In this document: positions 1 through 11,300 of the stretch, piece by piece | How the letters are laid out: every line of letters starts with the position of its first letter | How positions within the stretch are numbered: the stretch's first letter is position 1 | Program-made: the position numbers and the translations under genes | Notes under the pieces: model-generated | The model's database searches: none | What the model was told of the DNA's origin: nothing | The model's input: the letters and a program-made list of their open reading frames with translations, nothing else | Assembly: GCA_904066235.2 (NCBI GenBank) | Contig: CAJFCV020000001.1 | Span: forward strand, 806,001-870,000 | DNA length: 64,000 nt | Origin: Bursaphelenchus xylophilus | Taxonomy: Eukaryota; Nematoda; Chromadorea; Rhabditida; Aphelenchoididae | Reading direction: 5' to 3'

Positions 1-349
1 CCTAGCTCGCGTTTTGCAGAAACGACCGAGATTTTTAGGTCGAAAGTCGGCAAAAATGGGATTCTTTTTTGCGAATTTTGGAATGAAAAGTTTCACACCT
101 ACCGTAGAGTATGATATTTCCGCAAAAAAATCATTCTTTTCTGCACGAAACTGGCAGAGGTATGGCCAAAAAGTGTTTTTGTTTCTGACCGCGTTTCGCG
201 TGCTCTCTCGGCCGCAATGGTCCTTCAATAACTCGGCTTTACGTGCAATGCGCGAGCTAAAATGTTCATTAATTGATATGTGGCGTACGCCTGACGTATG
301 TGGAGAATTTAAAGAAAATCTGAACGTCGCATTTGGGGAAATTCCTTTG
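1..349 (-). repeat. MITE family A, copy 1 (cut by window start)
   Basis: Relative to the copy at 1461, this one is reversed. It starts in the internal TAGCTCGCGxTTTGCAG motif and ends at 349 with the terminal sequence followed by TTA. It carries no credible gene; the open frame across it is a shadow seen in other copies too. Confidence 0.75.
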
Positions 350-1228
350 TTAGTTCCATTAAATCTGAGCTCGCAACTTTAGAAAATTTTAAGTCAAAAT
401 TCTGTACAGCGAATCGCAGTTGGAGTATTTGCCTTGTGATAGCGAAACCACTGCAAAAAGACTCGCAGAAGGCCAAAGAAATTAGCTAATTCATCATAGG
501 AGGGTTTTGTAGTTTGGGGTTTATTTGCCGCTGTAATTAACCCTCGGCAGTCTGAAATTGTTTGTTATAACGAGGTTTTGTGTATGGGAGTTCATTGTAC
601 AAATGTTCGGCAGGCAGTAAAATGCTCTTGTCCTCTATATAATACTTGTTATCCATATTTTACCTGCTCTAAACTACAACTCTGATCTTGAAAGCCCTCA
701 GCTTCCCACGCCTTTTTCGATGTTTTCTTTTGTATCTCCTTTTGAATCCTCTCGAACAATATTTGCATATCCATTTTTATAACCGAAGGGCAACCCCTAT
801 CTGCGCCCTGAATCTTTATTTTAGGCGGTGTTTTTTATTTGAAGCGCAATTTTATAACACCCTTCGTTTGGAAAAACATATATTTTTTTGACTTGAGATG
901 ACATTAGATTAGCGGGGATTTTTTGATGATGATTTTGTTTAGATTTTTTTCGACCAAAAAATCAATTTTTTCGACCGAAGTTTCAGGTTTTCAAAAAAAA
1001 ATTTCGACCAAAAAATAAGTTTTTTCGACCGAAAAAAGTCTGTCAAGAAAATAATGAGCACAGTGTCGCTGTGCCGGTCGCGTTGCTGAAGTAAAAAAAG
1101 CAATTTGATTTTGTCGCGACACAATTCATTCTCTCTTCGGCGATGCGATTTTCGATGCGACTTAGTCCTTATTATTTTCCCGACATACTGATTTTTCGCT
1201 GTAGTCCCTCTAGAAAAGCCGCAAAAAG
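350..1228. other. Upstream non-coding DNA
   Basis: This is AT-rich sequence with short A/T-run repeats containing TTTCGACC near 948-1030. I see no credible gene. Confidence 0.6.
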
Positions 1229-1376
1229 GATTTTTGGCGTTGGCAATGTGCGAAAAAGTCAGAGTGCGAGCGATAGCTTAAAAAAGCCTATTGCACGGTG
1301 CAAAAAGCAAGAAATTGCACGGTGCAAGATCAACTTTTGTTTTCGCACAGTGCAGGCGGCCGGAAATATTTTTGTG
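1229..1376. repeat. Dispersed repeat C, copy 1
   Basis: The stretch TTTTTGGCGTT...GAAATTGCACGGTGCAAG...TTTTGTTTTCGCACAGTGCA recurs in related form at 17459-17563. It contains small GCACNGTGC palindromes. Confidence 0.5.
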
Positions 1377-1460
1377 ACTTTCTGAAGGAGCAGTAAAATA
1401 AAATTATTAAAAAAATATTTTGTAAAATGTTTGTCACGTAAAAAAGGGGTTTTTTTTTAA

Positions 1461-1909
1461 CAAGGGAAGTACCCCAAGTGCGACGCCCAGATTTTCTTTA
1501 AATTTTGCACACGCGTCGGGAATAGACAAAATATCAATTCCTGAAAGTTTTAGCTCGCGCTTTGCAGGGGCCGCCGAGATATCGGACGATTTATGCCGCC
1601 GAGAGAGCGCGCTAAACGTGGAGAGCGGTCAGAGAGAAAAACGCTTTTTGGCCATAACTTTGGCAGTTTCGTGCGGAAAAATTTGATTTTTTGTAGAAAC
1701 ATTATCCTTTACGGTAGAAATAGGCATGAAACTTTTCGTGCCGAAATTCGGCAAAAAGTCCTGAATTTTGGCCGACTTTCGATCAAAATATCTCGGTTGT
1801 TTCTGCAAAGCGCGAGCTAGGATTCTCGCATATATCTTAGAAAAAATTATTCTAAATTTGTGGCAAGTTTCATCAAAATCTGAGCGTCGCACTTGGGGTA
1901 CTTCCCCTG
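1461..1909 (+). mobile_element. MITE family A, complete copy 2
   Basis: This 449-bp foldback element starts CAAGGGAAGTACCCCAAG and ends with the inverted match (GGGGTACTTCCCCTG). It has roughly 35-bp terminal inverted repeats, internal inverted TAGCTCGCG...TTTGCAG arms, and a 3-bp TAA duplication at 1458-1460 and 1910-1912. TWA target sites suggest a PIF/Harbinger-type non-autonomous transposon (inference). There is no transposase inside. Confidence 0.88.
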
Positions 1910-2367
1910 TAAGATTTTTTTTTATTTTTTTGCAGAATTTTTGAATTTTTTTAGAAAAAATTAGGATCGTTTTTTTTTTTTCCGCAAAAAAATCTTTTTT
2001 TTTTTTTTAATCCGCAAAAAAAATCAATTTATTCCACACTTTTTCCGTCAAAAAATCATTTTTTCAAAAAAAAATTTTTTTTGTAAAAAATCCAATTTTC
2101 TCCCAAAAAAGGCGTTGCTTTAGGTTCGGATTAATTGCAATAGAGTATAGGTTTCGTCTTCCAGCCGAGATTTTAATCTGCCCTCAACAACAAAAAAATT
2201 ACGCAAAGCTGGGTCATCGCGCATCTTCAAAACAAAACTTGAGAATTTCGGCAGTTTTTTTAATGATTCCTTAGAAGGTTTGGGGGAGAGTTGATGTGGC
2301 AAAAAATGGGTTTAAAATTTGCGATTTTTTGCTTTATTTTTTACATAAAATGCAGTAGATGATGTTG
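1910..2367. other. Non-coding DNA with long A/T runs
   Basis: Homopolymer-rich sequence between two MITE copies. No exon-like segment is seen. Confidence 0.6.
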
Positions 2368-2813
2368 TAGAGATACCCGAAGTGCGCCGCTCAGATTTTT
2401 TTTGATTTTGCACATACGTTGGGCATAGCCCGTATTTCAATTCCTGAAAGTATTAGTCCGCATCTTGCAGGGAGAACCGAGATATTCAACGATCTTTGCG
2501 GCCTAGAGAGCACGCGAGACGCGGAGAGCGGTCAAACAAAAAAAACTTTTTAGCCATATTTTTGCCAGTTTCGTTCGGAAAAAAAATGATCTTTTGCGGA
2601 TACATTACACTCTACAGTAGAAATAGGTATATATACTTTTGGAGTCATAATTTTAAAAAATTTTTCAAATTCTTCCCAACTTTTAATCTAAAAACCTCGG
2701 TCGTTTCTGCAAAGCGCGAGCTAGGGCTCTCGCATATTTCTTAGAAAAACATAGCCCAAATTTGTCCCTAGTTTTATCAAAATCTGAGCGTCACACTTGA
2801 GGTACTCTCCCTA
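2368..2813 (+). repeat. MITE family A, copy 3 (diverged)
   Basis: This copy follows the same order of motifs as 1461-1909 (GCTCAGATTTT, a GAGAGCACGCGAGACGCGGA-type core, TTTCTGCAAAGCGCGAGCTAG, GAGGTACTCTCCC) with many substitutions. Confidence 0.75.
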
Positions 2814-3140
2814 TAAATTGGTGGCTCGTTGCGATCTATTGATATAATTTATTAATAATTTTTTTCTACATTATATGCTCTCTATATGTTCTTATGTGCT
2901 CTCTATTATCCGTATCACCTTTTTTATGCTAATATACCTTCTATTACATTGAATGATATAAGCATTCCCCCTGTTACATTGAATTACACAAGCATATCGA
3001 ACTTTCCCGCGCTGATACTTCGTAATTCATCTTCTGGGCCGTTTTAGACATCCAAAACATCCTTAAACAGGCATTTGTGGCCTTCAGAAATCCTCTGTGA
3101 GATCTTCTCTCACTGTTCTCATCCTCAACATTCACCATAA

Positions 3141-3711
3141 TCCCCAGCACTTCCCCTCTTCATCAAGCTGAACGGCCATAGTCACAAAAACTTGGCGCCG
3201 GCGCCACCGGCTCGCGGCGCCTCCTCCGCTCTCGCCACAGCCGCCATCTACCCCTCACATATTGCGTATTCGCTGTGTGGCTCGTCAACGAACAGTCTCA
3301 ACTCCTACAACGCGTGCAACTCGTTGACGGCGCAGCGAACTTTCAACGGATCGATCTCAAGAGCTCGCACAAAGTCTATTGAGTCGATAAATTCGAGCGC
3401 AACGGACGCAACGTACACAACAAACCCTCGGAATGAGTTGTGTCAGGCCTACTACAGTCATGGGACAAGTAGGGTTTTTGTGAACGGGGCCCCACAAAGC
3501 TCAACAGATCATATTATCAATGGAAGTCTTGATAGCTCGGATTACTCGAGGTCCTATCATTTGAGGCTTACTAATACATCAAACGGTGGTATAAATGTTC
3601 AAACGTATTCTGTGGAGACGCCGAGTGACTACATGTATACGGGGAGTGATATGAACAGCAATGAGAACGAATGTTTGGTGCAGTATGAGAATAGTTTGGA
3701 AAGGCATAAAG
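3141..3711 (+). CDS. vab-10: Putative alternative N-terminal exon of vab-10 (Ser/Thr/Asn-rich)
   Basis: An open frame runs from 3141 (after a stop at 3138-3140) to a good donor, AAAG|GTATGA, at 3711/3712. It encodes about 190 low-complexity residues rich in Ser, Thr and Asn. There is no usable ATG at its start; the first in-frame Met is far inside. The exon must therefore begin at an acceptor (CCCCAG at 3147 is a candidate) or the start lies in an unseen exon. It ends in phase 1, the phase needed by the CH1 exon at 8551, and the join reads ...[17 protein letters not shown]. This phase match and the unique, non-repeat sequence are the support. No homology is recognised. Confidence 0.45.
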
Positions 3712-3949
3712 GTATGATAGTGTAGAGACATTGATCGGGTTAGAAGCTATATCAATGGCTATAGAATGGAGTCAAGTCATTTCATAGAGAATAGTGCTAT
3801 CTGCTTGAGATTTTTTGGTCCGTTTTTTGGGGAAATTTCTGTTTTTTGGCCGAGAATTGGCGTTAGTAATTGAAAGATGGTCTGATCGGGAAAACTTTGA
3901 CTACACAGTGCCGTCACAGTAATCCTAGGGCTGTTTTATATGGTAATCC

Positions 3950-4206
3950 TAGAGCTGGGAAGCCAACGTTTTGTAGAAGAGGCGGTTTAGATATTCAACC
4001 ATTTTTGCGGTCGAGAGAGTACGCGAAATGCGGAGTGCGGTCAGAGAAAAATTATTTTTGGCCATATCTTTGCCAGCTTCGTGCGAAGACAATTTATTTT
4101 TTGTGGAAACGTTACAGTCTACCGCAGAAATAGCGATGAAACTTTTCATGCCAAAATTGGTCAAAAACCAAAAAATCTCGGTCGTTTCTGCAAAGCGCGG
4201 GCTAGA
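3950..4206 (+). repeat. MITE family A, internal fragment
   Basis: The central part of the element is present (GTCGAGAGAGTACGCGAAAT, TGGAAACGTTACAGTCTACC, TTTCTGCAAAGCGCGGGCTAG). Both ends are lost. Confidence 0.65.
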
Positions 4207-5289
4207 AGCCGAACAGTTTAAGATGCCCTGCAAAAGGCAATTTTAAATCAAAAGAAACCTCCATACAGTAAAGCCCATCTATAGCGAAAATTTTTTTTCT
4301 GTCGGGAAAGTAATGTGGACTAGTCGCAGCAAAATGTCTCACCCCGGCGCAGTCACGCATCAAATCTCCAGCTAGCTGTCGCAAAGCTCTCTAGCTCTCT
4401 CTCTATGAGGGAAATCGAACACATCACGTTGCATTATGATATCCGACCATCCTTTCGACTCGTAACGGAATAACCGATCTCTCCCGGTGAGGCCGAGCGA
4501 AAGGTCATCACTTTTACCCCCCTCTCTTCTCGGCTTAAAGACGCGCGTTTGTTTTTTCGCTCCCCCACCATTTTTGCGATCCTCTTTTCACTCGCTCGGC
4601 CTTTAAGCGACCTCCATTTTCTCCCTTCTAGAAATTGACGGGGAACACTTTTTTCGGCGTTGCGTTATCTCGAATATTCCTCCATTGCATAAAAAACGTT
4701 TTTTGAACCGTTTTCCCCTTATGACTTCCTTTTTTGGAAGAGATTTTGCAGGAGAAATTTTGGAATTTTTTGGAAATTTAATTTTAAAAAGCAATTTATC
4801 GAATTAAAAAAATTTTTTTTAATTTTTTAAGTCTGGGTTTGGTATTTTACATTTTTTTTAAAATATTTTTTAAAAAAAATTTGGTATTTTTCGAAAAGTT
4901 GATGCCTCAAATGCCTATGATGATTTTTGAAAAACACTTGTTGACATTTTTCTGCGACAAATCCATTATTTTCCCGACCGACGGATAGTTTAGTCATTTT
5001 TCACATTTACGGTTAGAAAAAAATTTGTGAAAAATTTGGAAAAAGTAATTCTAGCAACCGTATTTTAAAAAACACCGCTTAATTTTACCATTATAATCGC
5101 TGTAATTTTTTTGCTTCTTCCCTTTTTTCGAAAAAAAATTGAAAAATTTCATTTCCCAAGTTTACGGACCACTTTTACTACCGGTATTTTATTGAGATTT
5201 CCTGTCAAGGTTATCTTCTCCTTATCATAAAAAGTTGGTTTGTTTACACACTTTTTTGCAAAATTTTTATCGGTTCAATATAAAATTTA
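4207..5289. other. Non-coding DNA with a CT-rich, promoter-like stretch
   Basis: 4385-4560 is pyrimidine-rich (CTCTCTAGCTCTCTCTCTAT, CCCCCCTCTCTTCTCGGC) and could be a promoter or leader. The rest is AT-rich, without convincing ORFs. Confidence 0.4.
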
Positions 5290-5735
5290 CAAGGGAAGTA
5301 CCCCAAGTGCGGCGCTTAGATTTTCTTTAAATTTTGCACACACGTCGGGAATAGACTAAATATCAATTCCTGAAAGTTTCAGCTCGCGCTTTGCAGGCGC
5401 CGCCGAGATATCGGACGATTTATGCCGCCGAGAGGGCGCGCTAAACGTGGAGAGCGGTCAGAAAAAACGCTTTTTGGCCATAACTTTGGCAGTTTCATGC
5501 GGAAAATTTTGATTTTTTGTAGAAACATTAGCCTTTACGGTAGAAATAGGCATGAAACTTTTCGTGCCGAAATTCGGCAAAAAGTCCTAAATTTTGGCCG
5601 ACTTTCGATCTAAAAATCTCGGTTGTTTCTGCAAAGCGCGAGCTAGGATTCTCGCATATATCTTAGAAAAAATTATTCTAAATTTGTGCCAAGTTTCATC
5701 AAAATCTGAGCGTCGCACTTGGAGTACTTCCCCTG
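5290..5735 (+). mobile_element. MITE family A, complete copy 5
   Basis: This 446-bp copy is nearly identical to 1461-1909 and is flanked by TTA at 5287-5289 and 5736-5738. The close match of two copies 3.8 kb apart points to fairly recent mobility or gene conversion. Confidence 0.88.
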
Positions 5736-6271
5736 TTAGTCAGCATCTATAAAATTTTTTTTACTAGGCCGTCCACATGGTCGCGGGGCCACTTTCGGCC
5801 TTACCGGACCGCAAAACTGGAGCCACGCCAAGCGGCTCCATTTCGGTTTCGCTGAATTTTACTTTAAAGTTTTAAAAGTTTCGCTAAAAGGAAGTGATTA
5901 CTCAGGGTTTCTTCCAATATTTTTGAGCAGAAATGTGAATCAGCTTTTGCAAAGTGGATTATTTCACAACTTTCTTTCGCATTACACATTATTTTTGTAT
6001 TATTATAGATGCGTGTGGGATTTAAGGACCGCACTTGACATATTACACAACCCATTAGGCGTCAGGAATTGCGAAATTTTTTCTTTTTCGGGAAGAGACA
6101 AAGAAAAGGATGGCAAAGAAAAAGGCGGCCAAAAAGGAGCTAAAAATGCCGCAGTCTGAAAAACAATTCTAATTTGAAAAGGGCAGTTTGATCATATTTT
6201 TACCCACTATTTTCAAGACAGACTGATTCTGCACTGTTTTCTGTGAAATTTTTTAATTGTTTTTTTTATTT

Positions 6272-6690
6272 TTTCCAAGTGCTACGCTCATATTTTCTTT
6301 AAATTTTGCACACAAATCAGGCATAGGCCACATATTATAATTCCTGAAAATTTCAGCTCTCCCTCTGCAGGCGCAGCCGAGATATTTAACATTTTTCCGA
6401 GAGAGTACGCAAAAGACGGAGAGCGGTTAGAGAAAAAACCCATTTTTTAGTCGTATCTTTGTTAGTTTCGCTCGGACAAAAATGATTTTTTGTGGAAACA
6501 TTGCTCTCTACAGCAGAAATAGCTATTAAACTTTTCATGGTAAAATTCGCAAAAAAATTTAACATTTTTGCCAACTTTTGAGATAAAAATCTCGGTCATT
6601 TCTGCAAAACGCGAGCTGGAAATTTCGCATTGGTCTTAGAAAAAATTGTTGTAGATTTGTCCCAAGTTTCATCCAGATTTGACAATGTTT
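6272..6690 (+). repeat. MITE family A, copy 6 (decayed)
   Basis: This is a diverged copy with recognisable CCAAGTGCTACGCTCATATT start, GAGAGAGTACGCAAAAGACG core and TTTCTGCAAAACGCGAGCTGG arm. The right terminus is lost. Confidence 0.65.
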
Positions 6691-8242
6691 TTTTTATCAT
6701 TCATATGCCACTTACAGTACCCAAAACCCTATTCACTTGTTTTTGATGAACTGTAATCCTCCGTCTGTCCCTCAACTCCGAAAAAAACCGGAATCAGGCA
6801 ATTGGAAAATCCGCTTTCTTCTCCATTTTGTTCGAATTCGAAATTCTTCAATCGACTTTTTCGGTTCCTCTTCATTTTTTGAGGGCAAGGACGACCGAAA
6901 AAAATACAAAAGAGAGGCGAAGACCGCTGGATTAAATTCTTAATCTTGGCTAGGATTCTCACGACAGCGTTTGTGGAGTTTATAGATTATTTAGGACTTA
7001 TTTCGTGGACTTTTGTCATTTTTGATATATCAGTCTTGCCTAGTGTAATATAAATGATGTTTAAAATAAGGCCGGAATTGATTTAAAATGCAATTTTGCG
7101 TCATTGTCGTTGTTGTGCAACTCATAAACTATGTCTTTAATGGACTTTAATAAGTTTTTTGGATATTATCTTTGCCTAGTATAATATAATTTATGTCTAA
7201 AATAAGGTCAAAGTACATTGCTGTTGGATTTTTTTCCTCTTTCTTCTTTCCAATCAGCTCTTTTGACATCTCGATACCAAGTTCTACCACCAAATTTATT
7301 CACCATCAAACACGTTTCATCGTATAAAATTTTCCCCGGCCGCAGCTCGCCAAAAATAAATCTCCTAAAAAAGACTATTTTTCCATCGGAAATAGCGAGA
7401 TCACTACCCAAATCGCCTTTTCCTCTCGTGTAAACAACGTCCATCCCGATTTCCTATATCAAATACGAGAAATAAGAGATTTTCACTAATTTTTGACCTT
7501 TTTATATTGTTTTAGCCAAGTTTTTGCCATTTTTTGATCAAAACTTCGCATGTTTTGATTGCTCATCAGATTAGAAGTGAAGAAACGCGATCCGACGTGT
7601 GTGATTTTTTGATTCAGCATATTGGAACTGTTATTTTCGGAAGTTTTTAGCGGGAAATTCTCGAAGTTCGCTCAATCTTTTGGGTGGCTTCGGGAATTTC
7701 GAAATTTTAGGTGATAGTGCAATGCAAATCATGGAAATTTACTGTTTACTAGATAGTAGAGGTTGTGTTGTTGCTATATTTGGTCGTTTGAATAGGATTT
7801 TTTTCTGTTTCAGCGATTTCTTGGCAATTATATTATCCATGGTATCTGATGTCTAAAATAATGTTTTTTGATCGAATTTGGAGGATTTTTTATTTTTTAA
7901 TTGTTAAACAAGGTTGTACAAGGCTTATTACATCTAATGTGAAGTAAATTTTTGTTTAATTCATCTGTTTTTCACATCAATTTGCCTACTACAATATCAG
8001 CTCAAAATATTCCAAAAAATCTCAAGGATAACGTCCAAACCGATGACTAATCCATGTCTATTGCTCTCTCATAAAAGTTATTAGCCAATTCTTATCACTT
8101 TGTCGTGCTATTGACGTCGTTTGCCATTATATCGACAATAATGTTACCCGTGTTTGTCTAGGACCTAAAAGCGTTTCCGGTGGCCTGTCGGATCGGTTTT
8201 TCCAAGAACGAAAACCGCAAAAAGGTTCAACAAGGGTTAATA
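6691..8242. other. Non-coding DNA upstream of the 8243 start
   Basis: It contains two copies of the CTAGTxTAATATAA motif (near 7040 and 7165). No supported exon was found. It would include the promoter of the MDFEERS... isoform. Confidence 0.5.
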
Positions 8243-8309
8243 ATGGACTTTGAGGAGCGTTCCAACGAAGCGCTGAAGTGTTTCGAGGCCAAACGCCAGG
8301 AGAATTCGG
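8243..8309 (+). CDS. vab-10: vab-10 first coding exon (CH1 isoforms)
   Basis: ATG at 8243 starts 22 codons ([19 protein letters not shown]...) and ends in phase 1 at a GGTAAA donor. Spliced to 8551 it gives ...[19 protein letters not shown], the canonical entry into the spectraplakin CH1 domain. Nothing upstream in frame obliges an earlier start, although the frame is open back to about 8180. Confidence 0.75.
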
Positions 8310-11300
8310 GTAAAATTGGGCTAGAGCCCGGAGGGGATTTGCATTTTAAGGATAAAATTTAGGGTTTTTTGGATGTGATAGGGTCTGTAGATGTTGAAAA
8401 ACTGTCTTTCTTCCATGTTAGAGCCTAAATTTTTGGATTTTAGCCATTTTTTTGGTATTGGTACCTAGTATAATATAAAGAATGCTGAAAAAGTCTCTCA
8501 AAGTGGGCTAAATTACCTTTTTATTCTCTAAATATAAGTTTTATTTATAGATGAACGAGATCGCATCCAAAAGAAGACATTTACCAAGTGGGTCAACAGA
8601 AATCTCGCAAAACGCGGCCGAAAGGTGGAAGATCTCTTTGTGGACCTCCGAAATGGCTTCAATTTGATCGCTCTTCTCGAAGAATTGACACAAGAAGTCT
8701 TGGTGAGAATTTTCAAACCTTTTTTGTTAATTTTAGACACAAAAATTTTCAAGTGTAATGTAAAATTTTTGAAATTTTATTAATTTTTGGTGTAGTTGCT
8801 CTTGAAATTGATGCCAATGGCTAAGTAATTCCCCAATTTTAGCCAAAAGAAAATGGCGAGACCAGATTTCATCGGACACAGAACGTACAGTGCTGTTTGG
8901 ACTTTTTGAGGCGTCGAAATGTAAGTGTAATATAAATTTTCGTCAAAGATTTGCTTCAAATATTATTTTTTGTAATTTCAGATCAAATTGGTAAATATCC
9001 GACCAAAGGATATTGTCGATGGAAATGGAAAACTGACTTTGGGATTGATTTGGACAATCATTTTGAGCTTCCAAATCGCCGTAATTACGCAACGACAAGC
9101 CGAAGAAGGACAAAAAAGAGAGCGATTACAGTCAGGACAGAGGTCTCCTCAGCCCAGTAACGGGAACGGCGAAGTGGGATTGGAAAATGTGAATGATTAT
9201 GACTATGAAGAAGGTTCAAGTGCTGTTCAGGTTGGTTTAGACGATTTTTTGAGATTTTTAGGGCGTTTATATGGTACTCGGCTTCTGAAATTGTTTGTGA
9301 AGAGCTAATAAAGGCTTGAAATGAAATTCCGGAGAGATCCGGCGTATTTTAGGGATGAAGCTCGGGCGCAGCTCGGGAAATTATTTCTGCAGCCTGCAGA
9401 TTATAAAGATGCCTTTTATGGTCTAAAACAATGTAAAATGAAAGATAAAGCCGATTGAATGTCAAAATAGACGATAAACATAACAATTCAACAATTAAAA
9501 GCAGTTTTATATTAACCATAACAAAAAATTTTGACTTTTTTAAATTTTTTTAAAATTTTGCTAACCAAAACAATGTTTTCACCTCCGAAAACACCCATAA
9601 ATGTCATGAACAACACGCGGAACACGCCAAACCACTCGAACGTGGACAAAACAAACTTTTTTCGCTTTTTTCCTAAAAAATGGAGGATTTTTTAATCCCC
9701 TTTGCTCTGATCAAAATCCATAGGCTTATTTTGTTAGCTCCTGCTGTTTGTTTGAGCCTTTTGTTGTCAATGGATATCGAATACTCTTTGGTCTTTCGCG
9801 AAAAGACGTCTATGATTTTTTTTGCTTTTTTTTGGAAATCAATTTGGACCATTAAAATGCAAATTTCTCGTTGGGAGGAAGGGAAGAAGGCTGGTTTTTG
9901 AACGGGAATTGTTTGATTTGTTGCCTTAGGGTTTTTTGAATTTTGATATTCATCTTTTTGCAACGATTTTTTTGCGGATTTGAGGTCATTTTTGCGATTT
10001 TTCTCTAAAATAATTACAAAATCGCAATTTTTTTGCAAAAAAATTTATTTTTCGATAAGAAAAACCGTTTTCCCAGTCAATTCCCCCTACTCCCAAGGAT
10101 TTCCGACAGTTTAATCGCGAATTGAGAACAATTATCCACTGAAACGTTTAATTTTCAAAGGTCATCGCGCCGCTGGAAAGAATGAAGGAAGTGGAAGATC
10201 AAGTGTAAATTGAGAAAACATCCGAAAAATGCAAAGTAATCGCTTCAACCGAACGGTATTTGCCCTTAACAGTCGAGATCACATAATGATTTACCTTGGG
10301 GGCTTCGTTGATTTACAAAAATTGAACCGTCAAGGTCAGATTTGGTCAAGAGTAAGGTGTAATTTGATGAATTACATCTTGATTTGGAAATGGATTGGAG
10401 GTTTTGGGGTTGGAAACGGATTGTAAGGTCGTAGACTGGGATTTTTGAGGTCAAAAGAGCTTGAAAAATAGTCGATTACAGTTCAAGTTTAAGTCAAAAA
10501 CTAGGTGGTAGACTATTCGTAAAGCTGTATAAGGATTCAAAAAAACTCGTAGACTGTCTCTAGATCCATTTCGAGTCCTAAAACAATCGAAAATCCGCAG
10601 TAAAAGTAAAAATTCGTCGAATTTTGCCGCCAAACGGCTTACAACTGGTGTCATGCCAAAAACTACAGTGGTGGACCTGATCCAGTGGCAGAAAACGTAC
10701 CATTTTGCATCCGGGAAGTATCAAAAAATGTGACAAAGTGCCTCCGTCTCTAGCTAAAAGAACTCCGTTTTGAAGGGCCCTTTCCCTCACAAAAAGAGCG
10801 GGCGCGCTTTTGAAATCGAATTTTTTTTTTCACTTGGAGAGGGAGGCATTTTGCTACATTTTTTGATACTTCTCGGATGCAAAATGATACGTTTTTTGCC
10901 AACGGATCAGATCCGCCACTGTTGTTTTTGACATGACAATACGGATTTAAGCCGTTTGGAGGCAAAATTTGACGAATTTTCACTTTTACTGTGGACTTTC
11001 GATTGTTTTAGGACTCGAAATAGATCTCAAGACAGTCTATGAGTCTTTGGGGGTTCTTTTACAGCTTTATGAATAGTTTACCACCTAATTTTTTGACTTC
11101 AACTTGCCCTCAAAAGCCTCTTGATTAACTTACTCCGAAAGTCGCCGTTTTTCCAAATTTCCGTTCGATCTCCTTGATGGTCAGAATTAAATGGAAGCCC
11201 TCTCTCGCTCTGTCTCTCCGTCTTCTCCTCCACCTTTTCCAGCATTGCGCATTGTGCAGCCTTGACCGTCATTAGAATCGGATGATGACCTTGGGTGCTC

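Noticed and set aside
1593..1892. Open frames on both strands of the MITE copies (also at 14-382, 2496-2744, 5422-5613)
   Set aside because: They recur with the repeat, are not conserved in frame between copies and resemble no transposase.
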